A stretch of DNA of 45,634 nucleotides from an uncultured Alphaproteobacteria bacterium (GCA_947624545.1 CANQKV010000004.1:1-45634); one strand, 5' to 3'; positions 1 to 7,900 are shown, counted from the stretch's first letter. Made by a program: numbers and translations. The notes: generated by a model not told the origin, from the letters alone.

Positions 1-435
1 TTGTTCGGTGCCATGGGCTTCTTATGGATTCGCGGCATTACGAATGACTTATACGCCCAAGCCGGCATTATCGTGTTAATTGCTTTGGCGGCAAAGAATG
101 CCATTTTGTTGGTTGAATTTGCCAAAGATGAGCATGAACGCGGTGTTCCGGTTAAAACGGCAGCGGTGAACGGTGCGCATATGCGTTTCCGTGCCATTAT
201 GATGACGGCTATTGCGGCGTTGCTCGGATTCTTACCGTTGGTTATTGCCTCAGGTGCCGGTGCTATGGCGCGACAAGCAATCGGTTCTTCCATTTTCGGC
301 GGTTTGCTTATTTCCTCATTCGTAGGTATTTTCTTCATTCCCGCCCTATACGTTGTTTTCCAAATTACATTGGAACGGGTATGGAAAGGAAATAAATCCG
401 AAAAATTATGGGAAAGAAAGAAAAAGAAAAAATAA
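1..435 (+). CDS. RND efflux transporter permease, C-terminal fragment (5' end outside window)
   Basis: Translation [27 protein letters not shown]...[40 protein letters not shown] matches the AcrB/MexB family C-terminal TM segments. Confidence 0.92.
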   Translation: MFGAMGFLWIRGITNDLYAQAGIIVLIALAAKNAILLVEFAKDEHERGVPVKTAAVNGAHMRFRAIMMTAIAALLGFLPLVIASGAGAMARQAIGSSIFGGLLISSFVGIFFIPALYVVFQITLERVWKGNKSEKLWERKKKKK

Positions 436-446
436 AAATGAATCCG

Positions 447-480
447 AAAGCCGCTTTTATCACTCAAAGGCGGCTTTTTC
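447..480 (+). terminator. Intrinsic terminator after RND gene
   Basis: aaagccgc (447-454) ... gcggcttt (470-477) followed by T-rich tract. Confidence 0.75.
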
Positions 481-555
481 CTTTAAAAACAAGTGAAAAT
501 TTTTTTATTCCGACAGCTTGTTTTTTAAAAAAAAGAATAAAACGAATCATTTTTA

Positions 556-584
556 TTGCCTTTTAAAAATTTGTTTGTTATACT
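556..584 (+). promoter_or_regulatory. Sigma70-like promoter for trcR-gapR
   Basis: TTGCCT - 17 nt - TATACT, about 40 nt upstream of the 626 ORF. Confidence 0.5.
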
Positions 585-625
585 AAACCCACTTTAACGA
601 AAAACAGGAAAAGAAAGGATAGAAA

Positions 626-1150
626 ATGACACTTCCGTTAATGCCGAAAGCAACGGCAGTCTGGTTGGTAGAAAATACCGCTTTAACATTTGATCAAATC
701 GCAGAGTTTTGCGGAATGCATACGCTTGAAATTCAAGCTATTGCCGACGGTGATGTTGCCATGAACATTATCGGCTTTAATCCGATTACGAACGGACAAT
801 TAACCGCGGAAGAAATTAAACGGTGTGAAAAAGATCAATCCGCTTCGTTGCAGTTGATTCAAAATCCGGAAATAGCAAGATTGCTGAATAAAGGGAATCG
901 ATATGTCTCACACGCAAAACGCGGCGATCGCCCCGACGGCATTGCGTGGATTGTAAAACATCATCCGGAAATATCCGATTCACAAATCGTAAAATTACTG
1001 CGAACAACCAAAACAACCATTACGGCTATTCGGGAAAGAACACATAAAAACATTCACAACATTCATCCGAAAAATCCGGTAACGTTGGGTTTGTGTTCCG
1101 AATCCGATTTAAATACCGCTATTGCCACATCGGTAAAACATACCGCTTAA
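626..1150 (+). CDS. trcR: DUF1013 family protein (TrcR-like cell-cycle transcriptional regulator)
   Basis: MTLPLMPKATAVWLVENTALTFDQIAEFCGMHTLEIQAIADGDVA is characteristic of the alphaproteobacterial DUF1013/TrcR family. Confidence 0.85.
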   Translation: MTLPLMPKATAVWLVENTALTFDQIAEFCGMHTLEIQAIADGDVAMNIIGFNPITNGQLTAEEIKRCEKDQSASLQLIQNPEIARLLNKGNRYVSHAKRGDRPDGIAWIVKHHPEISDSQIVKLLRTTKTTITAIRERTHKNIHNIHPKNPVTLGLCSESDLNTAIATSVKHTA

Positions 1151-1166
1151 ATAAGGAAAAACAAAA

Positions 1167-1415
1167 ATGAACGATATTCAGGAAGTTGACAGTTCAAAAT
1201 TGGTCTCTTACATTGAACGCATTGAACGTTTGGAAGAAGAACGTAAGGAATTGGGGGCAGATGTCCGTGAAATTTTTGCGGAAGCCAAAGGAAACGGGTT
1301 TGATACGAAAGTCATGCGACAGGTCTTGCGCCTGCGGAAAATGACGCCTGCGGACAGGGCAGAAGCCGAATTTTTGCGCGACAGATATAAAAAATTATTG
1401 GGAATTGAAGAATAA
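1167..1415 (+). CDS. gapR: DUF2312 family nucleoid-associated protein (GapR-like)
   Basis: 82 aa; LVSYIERIERLEEERKELGADVREIFAEAKGNGFDTKVMRQVLRLRKM matches the GapR/DUF2312 signature. Confidence 0.92.
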   Translation: MNDIQEVDSSKLVSYIERIERLEEERKELGADVREIFAEAKGNGFDTKVMRQVLRLRKMTPADRAEAEFLRDRYKKLLGIEE

Positions 1416-1480
1416 TACTTGATTTTTAATATTTTAAGGTATAAACTTTATACGATAACCTAGTTTGGAGGAACTAATCA

Positions 1481-2212
1481 ATGAAAAATACATCCATTTC
1501 TTTAATTGCATTCGCTGCCGTTTGCGGCGCTTTAATCGCACCGATGACTTCGATTGCAGAAGATAAAGTCGTTTCCAAAACCGAAACAACTTATGAAAAA
1601 CAGAACGAACGAATCATGGACGGCTATGTCGCACTTGATCCGATTGATAATTCTGTGAAAACATCACAAAAAACAATTCCGGTTGCAGGCGCTCCCGCAG
1701 TCGCTCCTGCAGCAGCACCTGTTGCAATGCCTGTTGCCGCACCGGCGCCGATTGCCATTCCGCAAGAAACGGTTATTCCGAGCCAACCGATTGTTTTACA
1801 TCAACCGACAGGTGTTTTACCGGCAGAAGTTGTTGCTCAACAACCGATTCCGGCAGGTGTTTGCGCTGCCGGCGAAAATTGCCCGGGTTCCGTAACAAGC
1901 ATTTCCTATACACAATCGCCCGTAAAAGTTCAATATCCGGTTGTACGTCAATATCCGGTTTCCGTTGAACATCCGGTGACGGTTAATCGGGATATTACGG
2001 TGCGTCAACCGGTCGTTGTCCAACAACCCGTTGTCGTTCAAAAACCCGTTGTCGTTCAACAACCTGTTATGGTTGAACGGGCTCCGGCTTATGTTCAACA
2101 ACAACCTGTTGTTATGCAACAACAAGCTTCTTATGTTCAAAATAAACCGGTCGTTGTTCAAGCGCCGGCAGGACAAGTTGTTCCCCCGTGTTCGGGCGGA
2201 AATTGCCAATAA
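1481..2212 (+). CDS. Secreted Val/Pro/Gln-rich repeat protein of unknown function
   Basis: N-terminal signal peptide (ISLIAFAAVCGALIAPMTSIAED), [R/Q][Q/K]PV[V/M]V hexapeptide repeats, two Cys pairs (CAAGENC, CSGGNCQ-end); RBS ggagg upstream. Confidence 0.75.
   Translation: MKNTSISLIAFAAVCGALIAPMTSIAEDKVVSKTETTYEKQNERIMDGYVALDPIDNSVKTSQKTIPVAGAPAVAPAAAPVAMPVAAPAPIAIPQETVIPSQPIVLHQPTGVLPAEVVAQQPIPAGVCAAGENCPGSVTSISYTQSPVKVQYPVVRQYPVSVEHPVTVNRDITVRQPVVVQQPVVVQKPVVVQQPVMVERAPAYVQQQPVVMQQQASYVQNKPVVVQAPAGQVVPPCSGGNCQ
2003..2074 (+). repeat. Four 18-nt in-frame tandem repeats (RQPVVV/QQPVVV/QKPVVV/QQPVMV)
   Basis: cgtcaaccggtcgttgtc | caacaacccgttgtcgtt | caaaaacccgttgtcgtt | caacaacctgttatggtt. 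Confidence 0.9.
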
Positions 2213-2253
2213 CAGAAGTTTTTGCTTGCAATTCGCAAAAGAATTTGTTAAAG

Positions 2254-2296
2254 TAAAGCCGTTTCGAAGAATTATCGAGACGGCTTTATTTTTTTA
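2254..2296 (+). terminator. Intrinsic terminator after repeat-protein gene
   Basis: taaagccgt ... acggcttta followed by ttttttt. Confidence 0.8.
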
Positions 2297-2344
2297 ATGT
2301 TTCTGTTAGAAACTTATAAAACAGCATTATTATTTTGAGGAACA

Positions 2345-2953
2345 ATGAAACAAAATCAGAAGAATCGCTATAACGGGCGCTATAATGGGCGGAATTCAAG
2401 GACTTTGCTCACACGAAATACCGCTTTGGAAAGTACCGGTCCGATGGGAAAATTACACGGAACGGCATTGCAACTTTTTGAAAAATATCAAGCTTATTCA
2501 AAAGATGCTTTAATTCAAAACGATTTAATTTTGGCGCAAACATGTATGCAATATGCCGATCACTATTTGCGTTTGCAAAACATTGCCATTTTAAACGAAC
2601 AATCCCTGCGGACGAATAATTATGAACAGCGACCGAACGCTTCAACAAGTTATGCCGAAAAAACAGAGGGAGATTCGTTGCCGAATATTAATACGAATCC
2701 TGTTGAAGAAACAACTCAAACGGACTCCAAAGAGGAACAAGTCGCCGAAACGCCAACCGAAGAATCGTCCGAGGAAATATCGACGAATCAGGTACCCAAA
2801 GCGCCAAAGCGAACTTTTGTCGTTCGGCGGAAAGTTAAATTGACGGAAAATGTTGATTCAAACGAAAAAGAAACTGTTTCTTTATCGGATGATTCCGTTT
2901 TAAATCAAGATTTATCCGTTCCGATTATGGTTATGCAGGAAAATAATCAATAA
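2345..2953 (+). CDS. DUF4167 domain protein
   Basis: Basic Arg/Asn-rich N-terminus then GPMGKLHGTALQLFEKYQAYSKDALIQNDLILAQTCMQYADHYLRLQ, typical of DUF4167. Confidence 0.85.
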   Translation: MKQNQKNRYNGRYNGRNSRTLLTRNTALESTGPMGKLHGTALQLFEKYQAYSKDALIQNDLILAQTCMQYADHYLRLQNIAILNEQSLRTNNYEQRPNASTSYAEKTEGDSLPNINTNPVEETTQTDSKEEQVAETPTEESSEEISTNQVPKAPKRTFVVRRKVKLTENVDSNEKETVSLSDDSVLNQDLSVPIMVMQENNQ

Positions 2954-2967
2954 AAAAGGACTTTTCC

Positions 2968-3309
2968 TTGCCGATAAACTTATTGACTTTTAATGAAGTT
3001 TTGAAAATAGTGGAATCTTCCTTTTTGGAAAAGGCGGGAAAATGTTCCGTTTATCGGGTCAACAAGAAAAAGTATAAAAGGTATTTTTATAAAAAAGTCA
3101 ATTATGTCGAAGCAAAAACGGTTACCGACTTAAAAACTTATGTGCAGACAGATAATAAAAAAACAATTCTTGTTTCAACCTATGTAATCAATTTGTTTTC
3201 TTTAATAAAAATTTTGGAAAAAGCGCCGTTTGAACATCAAATTTTTTATATGACATATAAGGAAAATCGACCCAACACGCGAAATCACTTGACAACACCG
3301 CTTTTTTAA
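2968..3309 (+). CDS. Hypothetical protein (TTG start)
   Basis: 113-aa ORF with an aaaaagga RBS-like sequence upstream of TTG, same strand as neighbours; no recognisable family. Confidence 0.4.
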   Translation: MPINLLTFNEVLKIVESSFLEKAGKCSVYRVNKKKYKRYFYKKVNYVEAKTVTDLKTYVQTDNKKTILVSTYVINLFSLIKILEKAPFEHQIFYMTYKENRPNTRNHLTTPLF

Positions 3310-3317
3310 GCCAAAAT
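3289..3317 (+). promoter_or_regulatory. Candidate promoter for dnaX
   Basis: TTGACA - 17 nt - CAAAAT; the -10 is weak. Confidence 0.35.
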
Positions 3318-3341
3318 AAAGCTTAAATTGAAGGGCAGGAA

Positions 3342-5081
3342 ATGACGACTTCTCACGTTTTAGCGCGCAAATACAGACCGCAGACATTTAATGATTTAAT
3401 CGGGCAGGAAGCTTTGGTGCAAACCGTTAGCAATGCCATTAAACAAAATCGTCTGCCGAATGCGTATATGTTAACGGGTATTCGGGGTATCGGTAAAACA
3501 ACATCGGCGCGTATTATTGCCAAAGGGCTGAATTGTATCGGCGTTGACGGAAAAGGAGGAATGACGCCTAATCCGTGCGGTATGTGTAAACATTGTCGTG
3601 AAATTGCCGCCGATTCGCATATTGACGTTATTGAAATCGATGCTGCCAGTAATACCGGTGTTGATAACGTGCGGGAAATTATAGAGAGTGCAAAGTACAA
3701 TCCCGTTTCGGCGCGTTATAAAATATATATTATCGATGAAGTGCATATGCTTTCGAAAGCGGCATTTAATGCGTTGTTAAAAACTTTGGAAGAGCCTCCC
3801 GAACGCATTAAGTTTATTTTTGCCACTACTGAAATTCGAAAAGTACCCGTCACTATTTTATCACGCTGTCAACGCTTTGATTTGAAACGGGTTGATGAAA
3901 ATGTATTATGTGCGCATTTAAAGCATATTGCCGAATTGGAAAATGCCGTTGTCGAGCCGGAAGCATTGCAATTAATTGCGCGTGCCGGCGAAGGATCGGT
4001 GCGTGATTCGTTATCGTTATTAGATCAGGCATTCACGCAGTTTGATATGTCGGTAAAAGCCGATGATGTTCGCCAAATGATGGGGTTAAGCGATAAATCG
4101 GCGTTGTTGGATTTATATGAAGCCTTAATGCAGGGTGAAATTGAAAAAACGTTGCAGTTAACGCAAACGCAATGCCGAATCGGTGCCGATTCGGTTGCAT
4201 TGGTGCAAGATATGCTTGATTTAACACATTGGTTGACACGTGTTAAAATTACGCCGTCGGTTGCCGATGATGTCAGTATGCCGGAAAATGCGCGTCAACG
4301 GGGTGCAACGATGGCAAAAGAGCTTTCGATGGGTACTTTATCCATGGTTTGGCAAATTTTACTCAAAGGGCTTGATGAAGTGCGACGGGCAGATAATCCG
4401 TGGCAAACATTGGAAATGCTTTTTATTCGAATCACGTATCTTGCCGATTTGCCGACACCGTCTCAGCTGATTGATGAAATAAAAAAAAAAGAAATAGCTC
4501 CCGTTTCTGAACAGAATTCAATTCAAAGCAACAGCGGGCAATCCGTTAAGACACCGTTAGCGACAGCGTCCGTATATGAAGTATCGGTTGGTTCTCCAAA
4601 AGCGGTGAAACCGACAACAACGCCCGAAACGTTATACCCTGTCGCAAAAAAAGAATCGCTCTCGCATGAAGAAACGACAAAAGATGTTCCCGAGTCTTCC
4701 AAGTTTCACGCATTTCAAGAAATGGTTGCTTTTGCCAAAGAAACGGGTGAAAGATTGTTGGCATTTAATTTAGAAAATTACATACGGATTGAATCGCTTG
4801 ATAATTTTGTCATTACCTGTTTTATTCTGCCCGAAGCGCCGGCGCAATTAGGTTCGAATTTAATTCGGTTTTTAAAAGAAAAAGCTCATGAAAATTGGCG
4901 GATTCAACTCAAAGATACGATAACCGAAAAAACCTTAAAAGAACAAAAACAAACACAACACAGCCAACTGACGGAAGAATTGTCACGAGAACCTGTTATT
5001 GCTCAAACATTGGCGTTGTTTCCCAAAGCGCAAATTAACCATATTCGACAAATTATTGATCCGATTGAAACAGCCGAATAG
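3342..5081 (+). CDS. dnaX: DNA polymerase III subunit gamma/tau
   Basis: LARKYRPQTFNDLIGQEALVQT..GIRGIGKTTSARIIAKGLNC..Zn-binding CGMCKHCREI..DEVHMLSKAAFNALLKTLEEPP. Confidence 0.98.
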   Translation: MTTSHVLARKYRPQTFNDLIGQEALVQTVSNAIKQNRLPNAYMLTGIRGIGKTTSARIIAKGLNCIGVDGKGGMTPNPCGMCKHCREIAADSHIDVIEIDAASNTGVDNVREIIESAKYNPVSARYKIYIIDEVHMLSKAAFNALLKTLEEPPERIKFIFATTEIRKVPVTILSRCQRFDLKRVDENVLCAHLKHIAELENAVVEPEALQLIARAGEGSVRDSLSLLDQAFTQFDMSVKADDVRQMMGLSDKSALLDLYEALMQGEIEKTLQLTQTQCRIGADSVALVQDMLDLTHWLTRVKITPSVADDVSMPENARQRGATMAKELSMGTLSMVWQILLKGLDEVRRADNPWQTLEMLFIRITYLADLPTPSQLIDEIKKKEIAPVSEQNSIQSNSGQSVKTPLATASVYEVSVGSPKAVKPTTTPETLYPVAKKESLSHEETTKDVPESSKFHAFQEMVAFAKETGERLLAFNLENYIRIESLDNFVITCFILPEAPAQLGSNLIRFLKEKAHENWRIQLKDTITEKTLKEQKQTQHSQLTEELSREPVIAQTLALFPKAQINHIRQIIDPIETAE

Positions 5082-5082
5082 A

Positions 5083-5760
5083 TTATTCAACGGCTTGCAG
5101 TTCTTGACCGTGTTTTCGAAGCCAAATTTGTGCTTCTGCCTGTTGAACATTCAGTTTGGCAACGGTTTGCCAAAAGCGCGCGCTGTGATTCATTTCCTTT
5201 AAGTGCGCTGTTTCGTGAGCGGCAATATAATCAATGACAAATAAGGGAGCAAAAGCCAATTTCCAACAAAAATTAATGTTTTTTTTCGATGAGCAGCTTC
5301 CCCAGCGGGAAGATGTTTCACGTAAAACAATTTTTGCCGGCTTTTCATTTAAGATTGCCGCCATTTGCAATACTTTTTCCTGCATATAAGCATAAAGGCG
5401 TTGTTTGGCATAATCGGTAATGCGCCGATGAATAAAAGTTTCTTCTCCGCCCACAATTAAATTATTACCCTCAATCAAAACGCCGCCTTTATGTGTCGGT
5501 TGGTGACAAATAACATATGTATTTCCCAAAAGCATTAACGATTCGCCGTTTCGAAAGCGCTTCACATCAGGTTGTTTGGCAATGTGTGCGCGAATCCATT
5601 CGATATTTTGTTTTGCAAATGCAACGGCTTTGGCTTTTCGACAATACCACGGTGCCGTTAAAATAAGATTTCCTTTTCTGTCAAATCGCAGACGAATATT
5701 TTTTGTATGCGCTTTTTTACAAAAAAACAAAAAATAATTGTCAATTTGTATTTTTTCCAT
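5083..5760 (-). CDS. DUF45/YgjP-like zinc metallopeptidase (SprT/M48-type)
   Basis: RETSSRWGSCSSKKNINFCWKLAFAPLFVIDYIAAHETAHLKEMNHSARFW: HExxH-type (HETAH) motif and the family's WGSCS signature. Confidence 0.92.
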   Translation of the reverse strand: MEKIQIDNYFLFFCKKAHTKNIRLRFDRKGNLILTAPWYCRKAKAVAFAKQNIEWIRAHIAKQPDVKRFRNGESLMLLGNTYVICHQPTHKGGVLIEGNNLIVGGEETFIHRRITDYAKQRLYAYMQEKVLQMAAILNEKPAKIVLRETSSRWGSCSSKKNINFCWKLAFAPLFVIDYIAAHETAHLKEMNHSARFWQTVAKLNVQQAEAQIWLRKHGQELQAVE

Positions 5761-5832
5761 TGATTAACCGATCCTTTTAGGTTAAACTATATTTGTTTTA
5801 AGCCAGTATAACATAAAAGAAAGGAAAAATAA

Positions 5833-6129
5833 ATGGGAAAAAATATATCAAAAGCTATTATTTGGTTGGTTATTCACGCCATTGCTTTTTTTGTTCTCGT
5901 CTGGATTTTATTGGGAATGGGTCCGGCGGAAACGTATCATAGAATTGCAGCGCGGGTTATGAGTTTGAAAAACGGAACGATTTCGGCAACAAACAGCATT
6001 ACCAAAACAGCCGGAGATATGGGGCGCGTGGCAAATCATCATTTGAATGAGGCAAATGATCGCATTCACGGAAAAGATCCGTATCAAGATTATAATACCA
6101 CGTTAGATGCCAACGTGCGTGCGCAATAA
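5833..6129 (+). CDS. Small single-TM hypothetical protein
   Basis: 98 aa, N-terminal hydrophobic helix AIIWLVIHAIAFFVLVWILLGM; RBS aagaaagg. Confidence 0.65.
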   Translation: MGKNISKAIIWLVIHAIAFFVLVWILLGMGPAETYHRIAARVMSLKNGTISATNSITKTAGDMGRVANHHLNEANDRIHGKDPYQDYNTTLDANVRAQ

Positions 6130-6297
6130 AGAATAAAAAAAACGGTGTTTTATTTTCAGACGGGTTATTTTAATCCGTCTGAGGAATGAAAAAAACTTTG
6201 TCGAAATAAAAAAAAGAAGTTGATGTAAAAAAAAGTTGCAAAATGTATGTCTTTTTTTTATAATGAGTTTGTTTATAAGAAGAAGCAGGGGAACGGG

Positions 6298-7254
6298 ATG
6301 CGTTTTTTAAAAATTTTGATTTTGATTTTTTTAAGTGTCGCCGCTATCGGGGTGTTGTTTTTAAAACCATTAAGCATTCCGCACAAAATACATTATGTTT
6401 GGATCGGTTCCAAAGAAGTACCGCCATCGGTGGCAAAAGCCATTGAATCATGGCGCAAATATATGCCCGATTGGGAAATTATTCGCTGGGATGAAAGAAA
6501 TTGCCCTATTTTTAAAAGTGCTTACGCAAGAAAAATGCGGCGAAAAAAACAGGTGCGCTACGTGAGTGATTTTTGCCGTTATTATGCTTTGGAAAAATAC
6601 GGCGGACTTTATTTGGATACAGATATGTTCTTAACCGATTCCGTTGAAAAATATTTAACGGAACCGCTTGTTATGGTGTTGGAAAGAAAAGGTATTCTGT
6701 CAGGCGGTATCTTCGCAGTGGCGCCCCATCATAAATTTTCAAAAAAAATGCTTGAATTTTATTACAATCATAAAGGATCCATACCGATTGATGTACCGGT
6801 TTTAATGTCGATTATTTTTTATAAGCTTTATCCCACGGCGTCGCTTGCAAAAAATTATTATAAAAAAGGACAGCTTGCCGTTTACGAGCCTAACTATATG
6901 ATGCTTGATTTCGGCGGGCCGGAAAATGCGGCGGAGCATTGGTATGCTACGGGAAAAACAAGCTTTATCACAAGAGGACGTTATTATGGTGTGTTTTCAA
7001 AATTGTTTTTGGATACTTACGGTAAAAAATTAACTGACGATAACCCGGAACCGCATTATGCCGTTTTATTGCCGAATCATTATTTTTATATTGTGGAACA
7101 GGTTAACAAGCGATGGTGGAAAGTTCGTGACGGTTTTTATTCGTTTGAAAAAAACATTTTAATTTTAAAGTATGAGAATATGGAAAAGAGATTATACTTG
7201 TGTCAAAAGAATAAATGTGTTTGGCTTGCGCCGATGGCAAGTGTTGCAAAATAA
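6298..7254 (+). CDS. Glycosyltransferase with DXD sugar-binding motif (OCH1/capsular polysaccharide synthesis-like), membrane-anchored
   Basis: IPHKIHYVWIGSKEVPPSVAKAIESWRKYMPDWEIIRWDE ... YGGLYLDTDMFL; start moved from 6247 to 6298 (gcaggggaacggg ATG). Confidence 0.88.
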   Translation: MRFLKILILIFLSVAAIGVLFLKPLSIPHKIHYVWIGSKEVPPSVAKAIESWRKYMPDWEIIRWDERNCPIFKSAYARKMRRKKQVRYVSDFCRYYALEKYGGLYLDTDMFLTDSVEKYLTEPLVMVLERKGILSGGIFAVAPHHKFSKKMLEFYYNHKGSIPIDVPVLMSIIFYKLYPTASLAKNYYKKGQLAVYEPNYMMLDFGGPENAAEHWYATGKTSFITRGRYYGVFSKLFLDTYGKKLTDDNPEPHYAVLLPNHYFYIVEQVNKRWWKVRDGFYSFEKNILILKYENMEKRLYLCQKNKCVWLAPMASVAK

Positions 7255-7270
7255 GTTTTCATAATAAAAT

Positions 7271-7295
7271 AAAAACCCCCGAAACGGGGGCTTTA
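7271..7295. terminator. Bidirectional terminator between convergent genes
   Basis: aaaaaCCCCCG-AAA-CGGGGGctttaa; T-rich flank mainly on the minus strand. Confidence 0.75.
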
Positions 7296-7315
7296 ACTAA
7301 AACAAAATCAAATTT

Positions 7316-7513
7316 TTAAGCTGCCCGATCAATTTTATGCGGCGTACAGCAACAATTTTCTTCAACAAACCATTTCCGTTCGTTGAATTCCGATTTTTTG
7401 CCTTTATTAAACTGGCTGTAAGGACGAAAATAGCCCATTACCCGAGTCCAACATTCTACCGGCTGACGGTCTTGTTCGTTTTGTTTTAATATTTCTTTAT
7501 CCGACAGTGCCAT
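7316..7513 (-). CDS. Stand-alone NrdD-like (anaerobic ribonucleotide reductase) glycyl-radical domain protein, 65 aa
   Basis: QPVECWTRVMGYFRPYSQFNKGKKSEFNERKWF resembles the class III RNR C-terminus (T/RRVxGYxxP...N.GK..E...R); RBS aaggag. Confidence 0.75.
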   Translation of the reverse strand: MALSDKEILKQNEQDRQPVECWTRVMGYFRPYSQFNKGKKSEFNERKWFVEENCCCTPHKIDRAA

Positions 7514-7579
7514 AGTATACTCCTTACAATTTTATTTGACTGTTTTTCGGAAAGCATTCTTTTTTCTTCCCTGTTTTTA

Positions 7580-7609
7580 TTGATACTCCGAAATGATAAA
7601 AGAAGTCAA
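7580..7609 (-). promoter_or_regulatory. Candidate promoter for the NrdD-like small gene
   Basis: Minus strand TTGACT - 18 nt - TATCAA. Confidence 0.35.
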
Positions 7610-7871
7610 CAGCTTTTTTATCTTTTTTACAGAGTCCTGAAATATATAGATTTTTTTATTTCACAAGGAAAGGGGATTGTAAACTATTTGGTAACTTTTT
7701 GTGTCAAAACCGGTATAATTGATAAAATTTTTTCCTGAAATTTTAAGATTTTTATGTAAAAAACGAATCGAAAAATAATTTTAACACATTGAAAAACAAT
7801 TAAAAAAATAAAACGCTTTTCAAAAGGCGTTTCCGACGATAAAAAAAATTTTCAAAAAACACATTTTTTGC

Positions 7872-7900
7872 TTGCATTCTTTTTACATATAGGCTAATGT
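7872..7900 (+). promoter_or_regulatory. Promoter for outer-membrane barrel gene
   Basis: TTGCAT - 17 nt - TAATGT. Confidence 0.5.

Noticed and set aside
2003-2074. Possible CRISPR-like or minisatellite repeat
   Set aside because: Repeats are contiguous, in-frame and encode a hexapeptide repeat; no spacers.
1817-2209. Asn/Arg/Leu-rich minus-strand ORF opposite the repeat protein
   Set aside because: Mirror of the VVQQP repeats on the other strand (NNRLLLN...NDNGFLNDNGLL); no RBS or family; low-complexity artefact.
2226-2254. Promoter TTGCAA-N17-TAAAGT for DUF4167
   Set aside because: Predicted start lies inside the left arm of the upstream terminator, so it is probably coincidental.
2016-2297. 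Plus-strand ORF MSNNPLSFKNPLSF...
   Set aside because: Alternate frame of the same repeat and runs into the terminator.
6247-6297. Upstream start for the DXD glycosyltransferase
   Set aside because: No RBS; 6298 ATG has a purine-rich SD and gives a normal TM anchor.
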